DNA from: Alteromonas sp. IB21
GTDB taxonomy: Bacteria; Pseudomonadota; Gammaproteobacteria; Enterobacterales; Alteromonadaceae
Direction of reading: 5' to 3'
NCBI RefSeq assembly: GCF_016405965.1
Contig: NZ_JAEFCD010000005.1
Span: 62,001-126,000, forward strand
Length of the DNA: 64,000 nucleotides
The notes beneath the pieces were generated by a model. It searched no databases and was not told the DNA's origin. It worked only from the letters and a program-made list of their open reading frames with translations. Position numbers and translations under genes: made by a program. Shown piece by piece: positions 10,655 to 17,006 of the stretch (positions are counted from its first letter, which is position 1; every line of letters begins with the position of its first letter).

Positions 10655-11320
10655 TTAATCGTCGCTGCCAAACGCACCTAGAAGGTGAAGGATAGACGTG
10701 AACAAGTTGTATATGTTCAAGTATAGCGAAACTGTCGCGCGAATGTAGTTTGTTTCACCACCGTGAATGATACGGCTAGTATCAAACAGGATAAAACCAG
10801 ACATGATGAACACAATCGCTGCACTAATTGCTAAGCTTACCGCTGGCACTGCGAAGAAGATGTTCGCAATTGCCGCTACAAGTACAACAACTAATCCAAC
10901 AACCAAGAAACCGCCCATAAACGAGAAGTCTTTCTTAGTAGTTAAGGCGTAGCCAGACAGTGCGAAGAACACAAGGGCCGTAGCACCCAGTGCTTCCATG
11001 ATCAGGCCTGGACCCGCTACACCTAAATAGAAATTGAGCGTGTAGCCTAGTGATGCACCCATTAAACCGGTGAATGCAAACACCCAGTAAATGCCAGATG
11101 CTGAATCAGCCTTTTTCTGCACTACAAATAGGGTAATAAAAGCGCCGATAGTCATAACAAGAGACATCATAGGAGAAATGCCTACCGCCATTGCTATACC
11201 AGCACAAACCGCACTAAACGCTAGTGTCATCGCAAGCAGCATATAGGTGTTGCGTAGAACCTTGTTCGTCTGCAATACCGATGGTTGAGATGCACTTGAA
11301 TACATCGAACGTTGATCCAT
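10655..11320 (-). CDS. yccA: Bax inhibitor-1 family membrane protein YccA
   Basis: 221 residues with about seven membrane segments, the BI-1/YccA fold. In E. coli YccA is a substrate and modulator of the FtsH membrane protease. Family marks include FVFALSGYALTTKKDFSFMGGFL and the C-terminal FDTSRIIHGGETNYIRATVSLYLNIYNLF with its conserved aspartate. I chose ATG 11320 because GGAGG lies 5 bp upstream; a TTG four codons earlier would overlap that site. It is next to the tus genes, as yccA is next to tusE in enterobacteria. Confidence 0.93.
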   Translation of the reverse strand: MDQRSMYSSASQPSVLQTNKVLRNTYMLLAMTLAFSAVCAGIAMAVGISPMMSLVMTIGAFITLFVVQKKADSASGIYWVFAFTGLMGASLGYTLNFYLGVAGPGLIMEALGATALVFFALSGYALTTKKDFSFMGGFLVVGLVVVLVAAIANIFFAVPAVSLAISAAIVFIMSGFILFDTSRIIHGGETNYIRATVSLYLNIYNLFTSILHLLGAFGSDD

Positions 11321-11518
11321 TGTTTCCTCCAACAGGACTTATGATATGACCAAAATGGTACACAATTATTTAGTGTATGTTGTATGGGTTTTAGTTCCCA
11401 TTTTCAAGTAGTTTCAGATGAAAATGGTGTCAGGTGAATACAAAACCATCTCTTATACGTGTGAAACGCGCTATTTGATTGAAATCTCAGCACTTAAACA
11501 ATTTTTTTAATTTTTCCC

Positions 11519-11546
11519 TTTACAGTCATAAAAATATCATTAAGAT
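11519..11546 (+). promoter_or_regulatory. Promoter of tRNA-Ser copy 1
   Basis: TTTACA (11519-11524), 16-bp spacer, TAAGAT (11541-11546), 13 bp before the tRNA 5' end. The same -35, spacer length and a similar -10 stand before copies 2 and 3, which supports its function. Confidence 0.7.
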
Positions 11547-11559
11547 ACGCAGCACTTCA

Positions 11560-11651
11560 GGAGAGTTGGCAGAGCCCGGTTTAATGCACCTGACTTGAAA
11601 TCAGACGTGGGGTCAAACCCACCGGGGGTTCGAATCCCTCACTCTCCGCCA
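11560..11651 (+). tRNA. serT: tRNA-Ser (anticodon UGA), copy 1
   Basis: 92 nt. The 7-bp acceptor stem is GGAGAGT / ACTCTCC with encoded CCA at the end; the anticodon loop is CTTGAAA giving UGA; a long variable arm and TTCGAATC T loop are present, as required for tRNA-Ser. It reads codons UCN with UCA preferred. It differs from copies 2 and 3 in the D region (GAGCCCGG instead of GAGCTCGG). Confidence 0.97.
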
Positions 11652-11660
11652 TATTACGAA

Positions 11661-11688
11661 AAACCCGCACAGTGTTGCGGGTTTTTTT
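11661..11688 (+). terminator. Intrinsic terminator of tRNA-Ser copy 1
   Basis: Stem AAACCCGCA / TGCGGGTTT around loop CAGTGT, then a T run. Begins 10 bp after the CCA end. Confidence 0.9.
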
Positions 11689-11794
11689 ATGCCCCTTTAT
11701 TAATTTAAACTTTAGTATAAGACCACAGTCGCATTGTTACATCCCATTCACATGTTTAGGCTTGCGTTTTCTTCGCGCAATCTAAAGGTGTTAT

Positions 11795-13261
11795 GTGTCA
11801 CAAGAAAGCTCTTCGTATCAAAATCTTCACAAGCCAAGTAGCAAGTTTAATTCAAGAGACGATTATTTAGACCACGAGCTACAAATATTGGCGCCTAAGC
11901 GTTGGCGCTTGAATTTGCCAGGAAGAGACTACCGCGTTGAGTGGGAAGACTTCGTTCCGGGCATGGCAGCAACCATAGGTAAAATCGTTATGGTTGCGGC
12001 GGTCGTCGGCGCATTCGCGGCTCCTTTAGGGCTATCGCCAGAGTTTGTCATTGAAAACGTACGCTTTGAATTACTTATTGCTGCAATCTTATTCGTCGTT
12101 TTGATTTCAGGTTTTTTAAACCCTTCTGCTAATTTGGCAGGAACACACGGCCCGCTTCTTCCGCTGGTCCCGCTTATTGTGGCGTCAGGCGGCCATCCAA
12201 TGGCCCTTGGTCTACTCATCGGCTTATTCGGATTTATTTTAGGTATAACCAAAGGCGGAAGTCTGTTAGCTAAACTAACCAGTAATGGCGTTTGTGGCGG
12301 TCTACTATTGTACCTAGGTTTTATAGGTATTACTGGGCAAGTGAAAAAGCTCTTTGCATGGGCAGAGAGCTTCGACATGGCTTATTTAGCCTTTGTGGTA
12401 ATAATCGCAACTATTTTGATGTACGCATGGCTAGAGCACATAAAAAAGCGCTGGTTGGCTATTCCACTTGGTGCCGTTATGGCGGCAATCATTGCTTTTT
12501 CCTTTGGTGCTCCTTTTGAATTTACTACATCGCCTGGAATGCCAAATTTAAACCCAGCATATTGGTGGGGCGAGGACACAGGGTGGAAATTGGGTTTACC
12601 AGACTGGTCCCATTTCATTGCCGTACTACCTTTTGCCGTATTAGCGGTATCTATGTGGTCGCCGGATTTTTTAGGTCATCAAGTATTTCAAAAGTTAAGC
12701 TACCCTAAAAAAAGCGAACGAGCTCACATGAATATAGATGACACCATGATTGCTGCTTCGAGTCGTCAGGCGGTGGGCAGTTTGTTGGGTGGTGGAAATA
12801 TTTCATCATCGTGGGGTACCTATATTATTCCGGCTTCTATTGCTCGTAGACCCATTCCCGGTGGCGCATTAGTAACAGGCTTTTTATGTGTGGTCGCAGC
12901 ACTTTGGGGTTACCCCATGGACTTAGCCATTTGGCCACCAGTGCTTTGCGTTGCGCTAATTGTTGGTGTGTTCTTGCCGTTAATGGAAGCAGGTATGCAA
13001 ATGACTCGAGAAGGTAAGACAACCCAGTCAGCAGCCCTCGTCGTTATCTCATCGGTTTTGGTGAACCCGGTGTTTGGCTGGTCGTTTACTATGTTGTTGG
13101 ATAATTTAGGCCTGGTCGGTTGTAAGGATAGAGCTGGTGAACTTGGTAAAGCGGGCCGTTGGCTGATCCCCGGTATCACGTTTTTAGTGCTTTGCACCGT
13201 AATGGCATTGATTGGTATGTTCCCTGGTGTGCCAGCGATAATGGAAGCATTTAGGCAGTGA
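11795..13261 (+). CDS. DUF3360 membrane protein, NCS2-like transporter
   Basis: 488 residues. A soluble N-terminus of about 65 residues (ELQILAPKRWRLNLPGRDYR) precedes 11-13 hydrophobic segments. The N-terminal signature and overall pattern are those I associate with DUF3360, distantly like the xanthine/uracil (NCS2) permeases; the substrate is unknown. It starts with GTG behind AAAGGTG. It stands directly after the terminator of tRNA-Ser copy 1 and belongs to the four-gene cassette between tRNA-Ser copies 1 and 2. Its end faces a convergent LysR gene 30 bp away. Confidence 0.75.
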   Translation: MSQESSSYQNLHKPSSKFNSRDDYLDHELQILAPKRWRLNLPGRDYRVEWEDFVPGMAATIGKIVMVAAVVGAFAAPLGLSPEFVIENVRFELLIAAILFVVLISGFLNPSANLAGTHGPLLPLVPLIVASGGHPMALGLLIGLFGFILGITKGGSLLAKLTSNGVCGGLLLYLGFIGITGQVKKLFAWAESFDMAYLAFVVIIATILMYAWLEHIKKRWLAIPLGAVMAAIIAFSFGAPFEFTTSPGMPNLNPAYWWGEDTGWKLGLPDWSHFIAVLPFAVLAVSMWSPDFLGHQVFQKLSYPKKSERAHMNIDDTMIAASSRQAVGSLLGGGNISSSWGTYIIPASIARRPIPGGALVTGFLCVVAALWGYPMDLAIWPPVLCVALIVGVFLPLMEAGMQMTREGKTTQSAALVVISSVLVNPVFGWSFTMLLDNLGLVGCKDRAGELGKAGRWLIPGITFLVLCTVMALIGMFPGVPAIMEAFRQ

Positions 13262-13291
13262 AGATGGTGAATTGGTTATGCGTAACCATGA

Positions 13292-14197
13292 TTACTGGTC
13301 CCAATAGGGTGTATCTTTAAAATATTCGCAGAGAAAGTCTATGAAAACCCTCAACTTATTCGATATAAGCTTTCGATGTGGGTAAACCGCATACAAAGAA
13401 ATAGACTGAGGAACATAGTCTTCGAGTATTGATATGAGTTCGCCCTTTCTCAAGGCCTCCCCAGCAATGAATGTAGGCTGCAAAACGTAGCCTTCTCCTT
13501 GCTTTGCAACGTTTGTTAGTACCTCACCATTATTGGCGGTTAGCTTTGGCGTTACTTTTTGCGCGTTCGCCTTCAGGGCTGCAATGAGTGTTGACGCTTC
13601 GTTATCATAGTTCACATAAGAATATTCGAGATAGTGTTCGGGTTTAAGATCTTTTGGGTGGCGAGGTGTGCCATATTTTTGAAGGTAAGCAGGAGAGGCA
13701 CAAAGCGCGAGTTTTATAGTGGTGATTCTTTTTGCAATGAGCGATGAGTTAGTAAGGTTCCCGGCCCTCAAAGCAACATCAAACCCTTCATTTACCACAT
13801 CAATCTTTCTATCATTTAATTGCAAGTTTATAGAAACGTTTGGATGCGCCTGTTGAAATGCACCAAGTGCTCCAGCTAAGTGTAACGTTGAAAAAGAAAC
13901 TGGTGCGCTAACATGTAATAAGCCTTTGGCCTCTGTACTCAAGAGTCCAAGCTGGCTCTCCATGTCATTCACGCTTTCAAGAATATTATTTGCGTGTTGT
14001 AAGCACTGCTGGCCCGCTTCTGTAAGATGTATTTTTCGCGTGGTGCGATTAAATAATCGGGTATCAAGTTGCTTTTCAAGCTCAGCGATATATTTGCTTA
14101 CCAGCTGATTAGACGTATCGAGCTTATGTGCTGCTCTTGTAAAACTCCCTTCATTCGCAACAACACTAAATGTTTTCAGCAGAGATAACTTATCCAT
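13292..14197 (-). CDS. LysR-family transcriptional regulator
   Basis: 301 residues. A winged helix-turn-helix at residues 1-60 (SFTRAAHKLDTSNQLVSKYI) is followed by the LysR substrate-binding domain from about residue 90 (GLLHVSAPVSFSTLHL). It is closest in layout to the group that regulates quinone- or aromatic-stress genes, but the effector cannot be read from the sequence. It is divergent from doxX; a near-perfect 25-bp palindrome 11 bp before its start codon probably serves for autoregulation and for control of doxX and the dioxygenase. Confidence 0.9.
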   Translation of the reverse strand: MDKLSLLKTFSVVANEGSFTRAAHKLDTSNQLVSKYIAELEKQLDTRLFNRTTRKIHLTEAGQQCLQHANNILESVNDMESQLGLLSTEAKGLLHVSAPVSFSTLHLAGALGAFQQAHPNVSINLQLNDRKIDVVNEGFDVALRAGNLTNSSLIAKRITTIKLALCASPAYLQKYGTPRHPKDLKPEHYLEYSYVNYDNEASTLIAALKANAQKVTPKLTANNGEVLTNVAKQGEGYVLQPTFIAGEALRKGELISILEDYVPQSISLYAVYPHRKLISNKLRVFIDFLCEYFKDTPYWDQ

Positions 14198-14207
14198 AAT
14201 TTTTGAT

Positions 14208-14280
14208 GATTAACAACATTATGTTGGTAATCATTCTATATTTTGTCGCTTTATTCAATAGCTGTTGGTAACTATTCTAA
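14208..14280. promoter_or_regulatory. Probable LysR operator region (palindrome plus repeated half-site)
   Basis: Palindrome 14208-14232: GATTAACAACAT, T, ATGTTGGTAATC, 11 of 12 pairs. Its right arm begins an 18-bp motif TGTTGGTAATCATTCTAT (14222) that recurs as TGTTGGTAACTATTCTAA at 14263, 41 bp away, close to four helical turns. This is the usual layout of recognition and activation sites between a LysR gene and its divergent target. Confidence 0.6.
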
Positions 14281-14362
14281 TTGCATACGGTTAGCGAGCC
14301 ACGTGGTTAAAAGTGAGTAGGTCGCTGGTCAAATCTAATACTTAATATTCGAGGATACGACA

Positions 14363-14812
14363 ATGAACAATCAATTTATCGCAAACATTTTCACGTCTAA
14401 TAACAGTTTTTCTAGCCTGGTGCTGCGTGTACCTGTGGGTATTATTCTAACCGCCCATGGGGCGCAAAAGCTCTTTGCGTGGTTCGGTGGCTACGGTCTT
14501 GAGGGCACAGGCCAATGGATGGAAAGTATAGGTCTAGCCCCAGGCTTTCTTATGGCACTACTTGCGGGGAGTGCAGAATTCTTTGGTGGGCTAGCGTTAA
14601 TTTTTGGGGCGTTTACTCGTCCTGCGGCATTAGTAAGTGCATTTACAATGTTAGTAGCGATATTTAGCGTGCATGCGTCAAATGGCTTGTTTATGAGCAA
14701 TAATGGTTATGAATTCGCGCTTGCATTGCTTGCTGCAACAAGTGCTTTGACCATTCAGGGCGGTGGTAAATATTCTGTTGATGGGTTTATCAGCGATAAA
14801 TTTACAAAGTGA
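14363..14812 (+). CDS. DoxX-family membrane protein
   Basis: 149 residues with four hydrophobic segments. DoxX proteins are small inner-membrane proteins, some linked to quinone or thiol oxidation, most without a proved role. The family pattern is clear: LRVPVGIILTAHGAQKLFAWFGGYGLEGTGQWMES, then GLALIFGAFTRPAAL and VHASNGLFMSNNGYEFALAL. It is divergent from the LysR gene and 62 bp before the dioxygenase, so the two are probably one regulated unit. Confidence 0.9.
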   Translation: MNNQFIANIFTSNNSFSSLVLRVPVGIILTAHGAQKLFAWFGGYGLEGTGQWMESIGLAPGFLMALLAGSAEFFGGLALIFGAFTRPAALVSAFTMLVAIFSVHASNGLFMSNNGYEFALALLAATSALTIQGGGKYSVDGFISDKFTK

Positions 14813-14874
14813 ATAGAGCTAAAAATAAACGTTACTAAAACTGACCGATGTTCACGTTTATAAGGAATATATCG

Positions 14875-15729
14875 ATGGTGGGCTCCACACAAATTACAAC
14901 GGCGTATATTTCTCATGGCGGAGGTCCGCTTCCGCTTCTTGAAATGCAATCAAGCGAGGCGGTAGCGCGTCCTAAGTACCATAGAGAAATGATTGACGTT
15001 CTAACGACGCTTTCAGAAGAAATACCAAAGCCAAATGCAATAGTTGTGGTAAGCGCACATTGGGAGGCCCGTAAAATCAACGTAACAACAAACGCTTACC
15101 CAACGTTAATTTACGACTATTACGGGTTTCCTGAAGAGGCATATTCAATTAGATATGATGCGAGGGGTGAGCCTAACCTAGCTACATCAATCGTAGACGG
15201 TCTAAACAAAAAGGGAATTAATGCAAGCGGGAATGGAACACGTGGTTTTGACCACGGGATGTTTATTCCGCTTAGCATTATGTATCCGGATGCAGACATC
15301 CCCGTCGTTCAGCTTTCGCTTGCAGCAGACCTTAACGCTGCAAAGCATGTTGCACTTGGTGAAGCGTTAAGGGATATTCTGGCAGCTTATCATTCCATGG
15401 ATCGGATTTTAGTGTTGGGATCAGGGTCTTCTTTTCACAATATGGAGGGCTTTTTCGATAACTCCGACGTTGCGCTAGAAAGAGCACGGAATTTTAACGC
15501 TTGGTTACAAGATACATTACATTCTAGTGCTTACAGCGAAAGCGAGCGTAAAGACTGCTTGATTGCGTGGTTTAAAGGATCGGATGCTCGATACGCACAC
15601 CCGAGGGAAGAGCATTTGTTGCCCTTGCATGTTTGCTATGGACTAAACAATAGGGCGGCGGACAAAGCGATATCGCTAACCTTGCTGACCAAGCCTGCGA
15701 GCATGTTCTTGTGGCACGATACTGTGTGA
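14875..15729 (+). CDS. LigB/DODA-type extradiol aromatic ring-opening dioxygenase
   Basis: 284 residues with the chosen start; AAGGAA lies 8 bp before ATG 14875, while an ATG 27 bp earlier has no such site. The family (E. coli YgiD, plant 4,5-DOPA dioxygenase) binds a catalytic metal through histidines: SHGGGPLPL near the N-terminus, VVSAHWEA (about residue 60), FDHGMFIPL (about 125) and the later SGSSFHNM segment. Likely a cytoplasmic enzyme that cleaves catechol-type substrates; the real substrate is not known. It follows doxX and lies just upstream of tRNA-Ser copy 2. Confidence 0.88.
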   Translation: MVGSTQITTAYISHGGGPLPLLEMQSSEAVARPKYHREMIDVLTTLSEEIPKPNAIVVVSAHWEARKINVTTNAYPTLIYDYYGFPEEAYSIRYDARGEPNLATSIVDGLNKKGINASGNGTRGFDHGMFIPLSIMYPDADIPVVQLSLAADLNAAKHVALGEALRDILAAYHSMDRILVLGSGSSFHNMEGFFDNSDVALERARNFNAWLQDTLHSSAYSESERKDCLIAWFKGSDARYAHPREEHLLPLHVCYGLNNRAADKAISLTLLTKPASMFLWHDTV

Positions 15730-15827
15730 ACATGCCATCTTTTAACGCTCAAACACCCTGGATTTATTAAATTTTAGGCATATTGATTACCAATTGTTCG
15801 CTTGAACGTGAAAGTTTTAATTATTGC

Positions 15828-15855
15828 TTTACACCCTTGGTTAAATCATTAAGAT
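15828..15855 (+). promoter_or_regulatory. Promoter of tRNA-Ser copy 2
   Basis: TTTACA (15828-15833), 16-bp spacer, TAAGAT (15850-15855). The segment from the -10 to the tRNA start is almost identical to copy 1. Confidence 0.7.
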
Positions 15856-15868
15856 ACGCAGCACTTGA

Positions 15869-15960
15869 GGAGAGTTGGCAGAGCTCGGTTTAATGCACCT
15901 GACTTGAAATCAGACGTGGGGTCAAACCCACCGGGGGTTCGAATCCCTCACTCTCCGCCA
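15869..15960 (+). tRNA. serT: tRNA-Ser (anticodon UGA), copy 2
   Basis: 92 nt with encoded CCA, same acceptor stem, UGA anticodon and long variable arm as copy 1. Identical to copy 3 in the mature sequence as far as I can see, and one base different from copy 1 in the D region. Its 5' flank resembles copy 1 and its 3' flank resembles copy 3, so it looks like a recombinant. Confidence 0.97.
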
Positions 15961-15967
15961 TATTACG

Positions 15968-15997
15968 AAAACCCGCACATAGTTGCGGGTTTTTTTG
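15968..15997 (+). terminator. Intrinsic terminator of tRNA-Ser copy 2
   Basis: Stem AAACCCGCA / TGCGGGTTT around loop CATAGT with a T run. The loop matches copy 3 and the remnant, not copy 1. Confidence 0.9.
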
Positions 15998-16019
15998 TGG
16001 GTTAAATAAAACGTCTATA

Positions 16020-16174
16020 GAGTGAGGGTGAGAGCCCCCGTTGTTCGACCAATCGTCGGGAACGATTGGTGCCGCCGTAGGCGCCCGAAGGGGCGGGTAC
16101 AGGACGTACCCGAGCACATCCCTCACTCTCCGCCATATTACGAAAACCCGCACATAGTTGCGGGTTTTTTTGTG
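16020..16174 (+). repeat. Structured spacer ending in a tRNA-Ser 3' tail plus terminator remnant
   Basis: 16118-16174 is an identical 57-bp copy of the last 18 nt of tRNA-Ser (through CCA) plus its terminator (15943-15999), without the rest of the tRNA. Before it lie three stacked hairpins: CCAATCGT/ACGATTGG, GCGCCC/GGGGCG and GGGTAC/GTACCC. The outer GAGTGAGGG (16020-16028) is complementary to the CCCTCACTC of the tRNA tail (16121-16129), so the whole 110 bp could fold as one large structure. No protein is encoded. Confidence 0.7.
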
Positions 16175-16213
16175 CATGAAACTCACTCGTTACTCAATTG
16201 AAAATAATTGATG

Positions 16214-16376
16214 CTAGAAATACTGATGCACGAGTACGTTAAACCCAATAGTACGCAAATTAACGCCCGCAACATACATTGCATATTGCTTTGCGAAAAC
16301 ATTGTTTAAACGATAATCAAGCAAAAAGGTCATGTCGTTGTTCTTGAAGCCATAAACAAAAAACGGAAGGCCAATA
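16214..16376 (-). pseudogene. 3' fragment of a probable outer-membrane protein gene
   Basis: Reading on the minus strand from 16376 to a TAG at 16214 gives about 53 codons with a protein-like pattern: NIGLPFFVYGFKNNDMTFLL, then DYRLNNVFAKQYAMYVAGVN and a tail ending NVLVHQYF. Alternating hydrophobic residues and the final phenylalanine resemble the last strands of an outer-membrane beta-barrel. A TGA directly precedes the fragment and no start codon or ribosome site fits, so only a 3' scrap seems to remain. It sits between the tRNA remnant and tRNA-Ser copy 3. Confidence 0.42.
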
Positions 16377-16411
16377 TTTCACCAGTTGATTGATTTAATT
16401 GAAATTAGTGC

Positions 16412-16439
16412 TTTACAGAGACATTTAATTCATTAATAT
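16412..16439 (+). promoter_or_regulatory. Promoter of tRNA-Ser copy 3
   Basis: TTTACA (16412-16417), 16-bp spacer, TAATAT (16434-16439). The -10 is closer to consensus than in copies 1 and 2. Confidence 0.7.
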
Positions 16440-16452
16440 ACCTCTTACTTCA

Positions 16453-16544
16453 GGAGAGTTGGCAGAGCTCGGTTTAATGCACCTGACTTGAAATCAGACG
16501 TGGGGTCAAACCCACCGGGGGTTCGAATCCCTCACTCTCCGCCA
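16453..16544 (+). tRNA. serT: tRNA-Ser (anticodon UGA), copy 3
   Basis: 92 nt with encoded CCA and the same structure as copy 2. The 3' flank, including terminator and the following 35 bp, is almost identical to that of copy 2, whereas the 5' flank has diverged. Confidence 0.97.
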
Positions 16545-16552
16545 TACCACGA

Positions 16553-16580
16553 AAACCCGCACATAGTTGCGGGTTTTTTT
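16553..16580 (+). terminator. Intrinsic terminator of tRNA-Ser copy 3
   Basis: Stem AAACCCGCA / TGCGGGTTT, loop CATAGT, T run; same as copy 2. Confidence 0.9.
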
Positions 16581-17006
16581 GTGGGTTAAATAAAACTTCT
16601 ATAGAGTGAGGGTGAGTGCAAATACCACCACGGTCTCAAGTCGTGCTCTACCGTCACTTAATTATCACTTACTCAATGTGACGAGTGGTAAGCCGCATTG
16701 CTGTTAATTACTACTTTAGTGAATATAGTAAAACACTAATCTGCGCTAGAGTGACGGTGTTCATCATGATATGACGACCCGTTTTTATGAAATTTTTTCT
16801 GATCTCATCTTGTCTAGATCAGGTAATTACAGAACATTTCAAAGAAAATCTAGATGTATCGCGCTTTCTTCATAAAAAGCTGCTACTAATAAATAGATAT
16901 ACAATCAACTGAATTCACGCTGCTTAAATGAGGCTTTCCTGCTTCTATACACGCAAAACTATTTTTGTGCAGTTGGTAGTACATAAAAATAATACGAGAG
17001 GACATT
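16581..17006. other. Intergenic region before ovoA
   Basis: 426 bp, AT-rich. The first 35 bp repeat the 3' flank of tRNA-Ser copy 2, including AGAGTGAGGG, which is complementary to the tRNA tail. The rest shows no gene. The promoter of ovoA must lie here; I cannot pick one with confidence. Confidence 0.45.

Noticed and set aside
15890..16186. 98-codon minus-strand frame with an ESEGFEPPVGLTPRLIS-type peptide
   Set aside because: It runs antisense through tRNA-Ser copy 2 and its remnant. This peptide is the well-known false translation of the tRNA-Ser complement.
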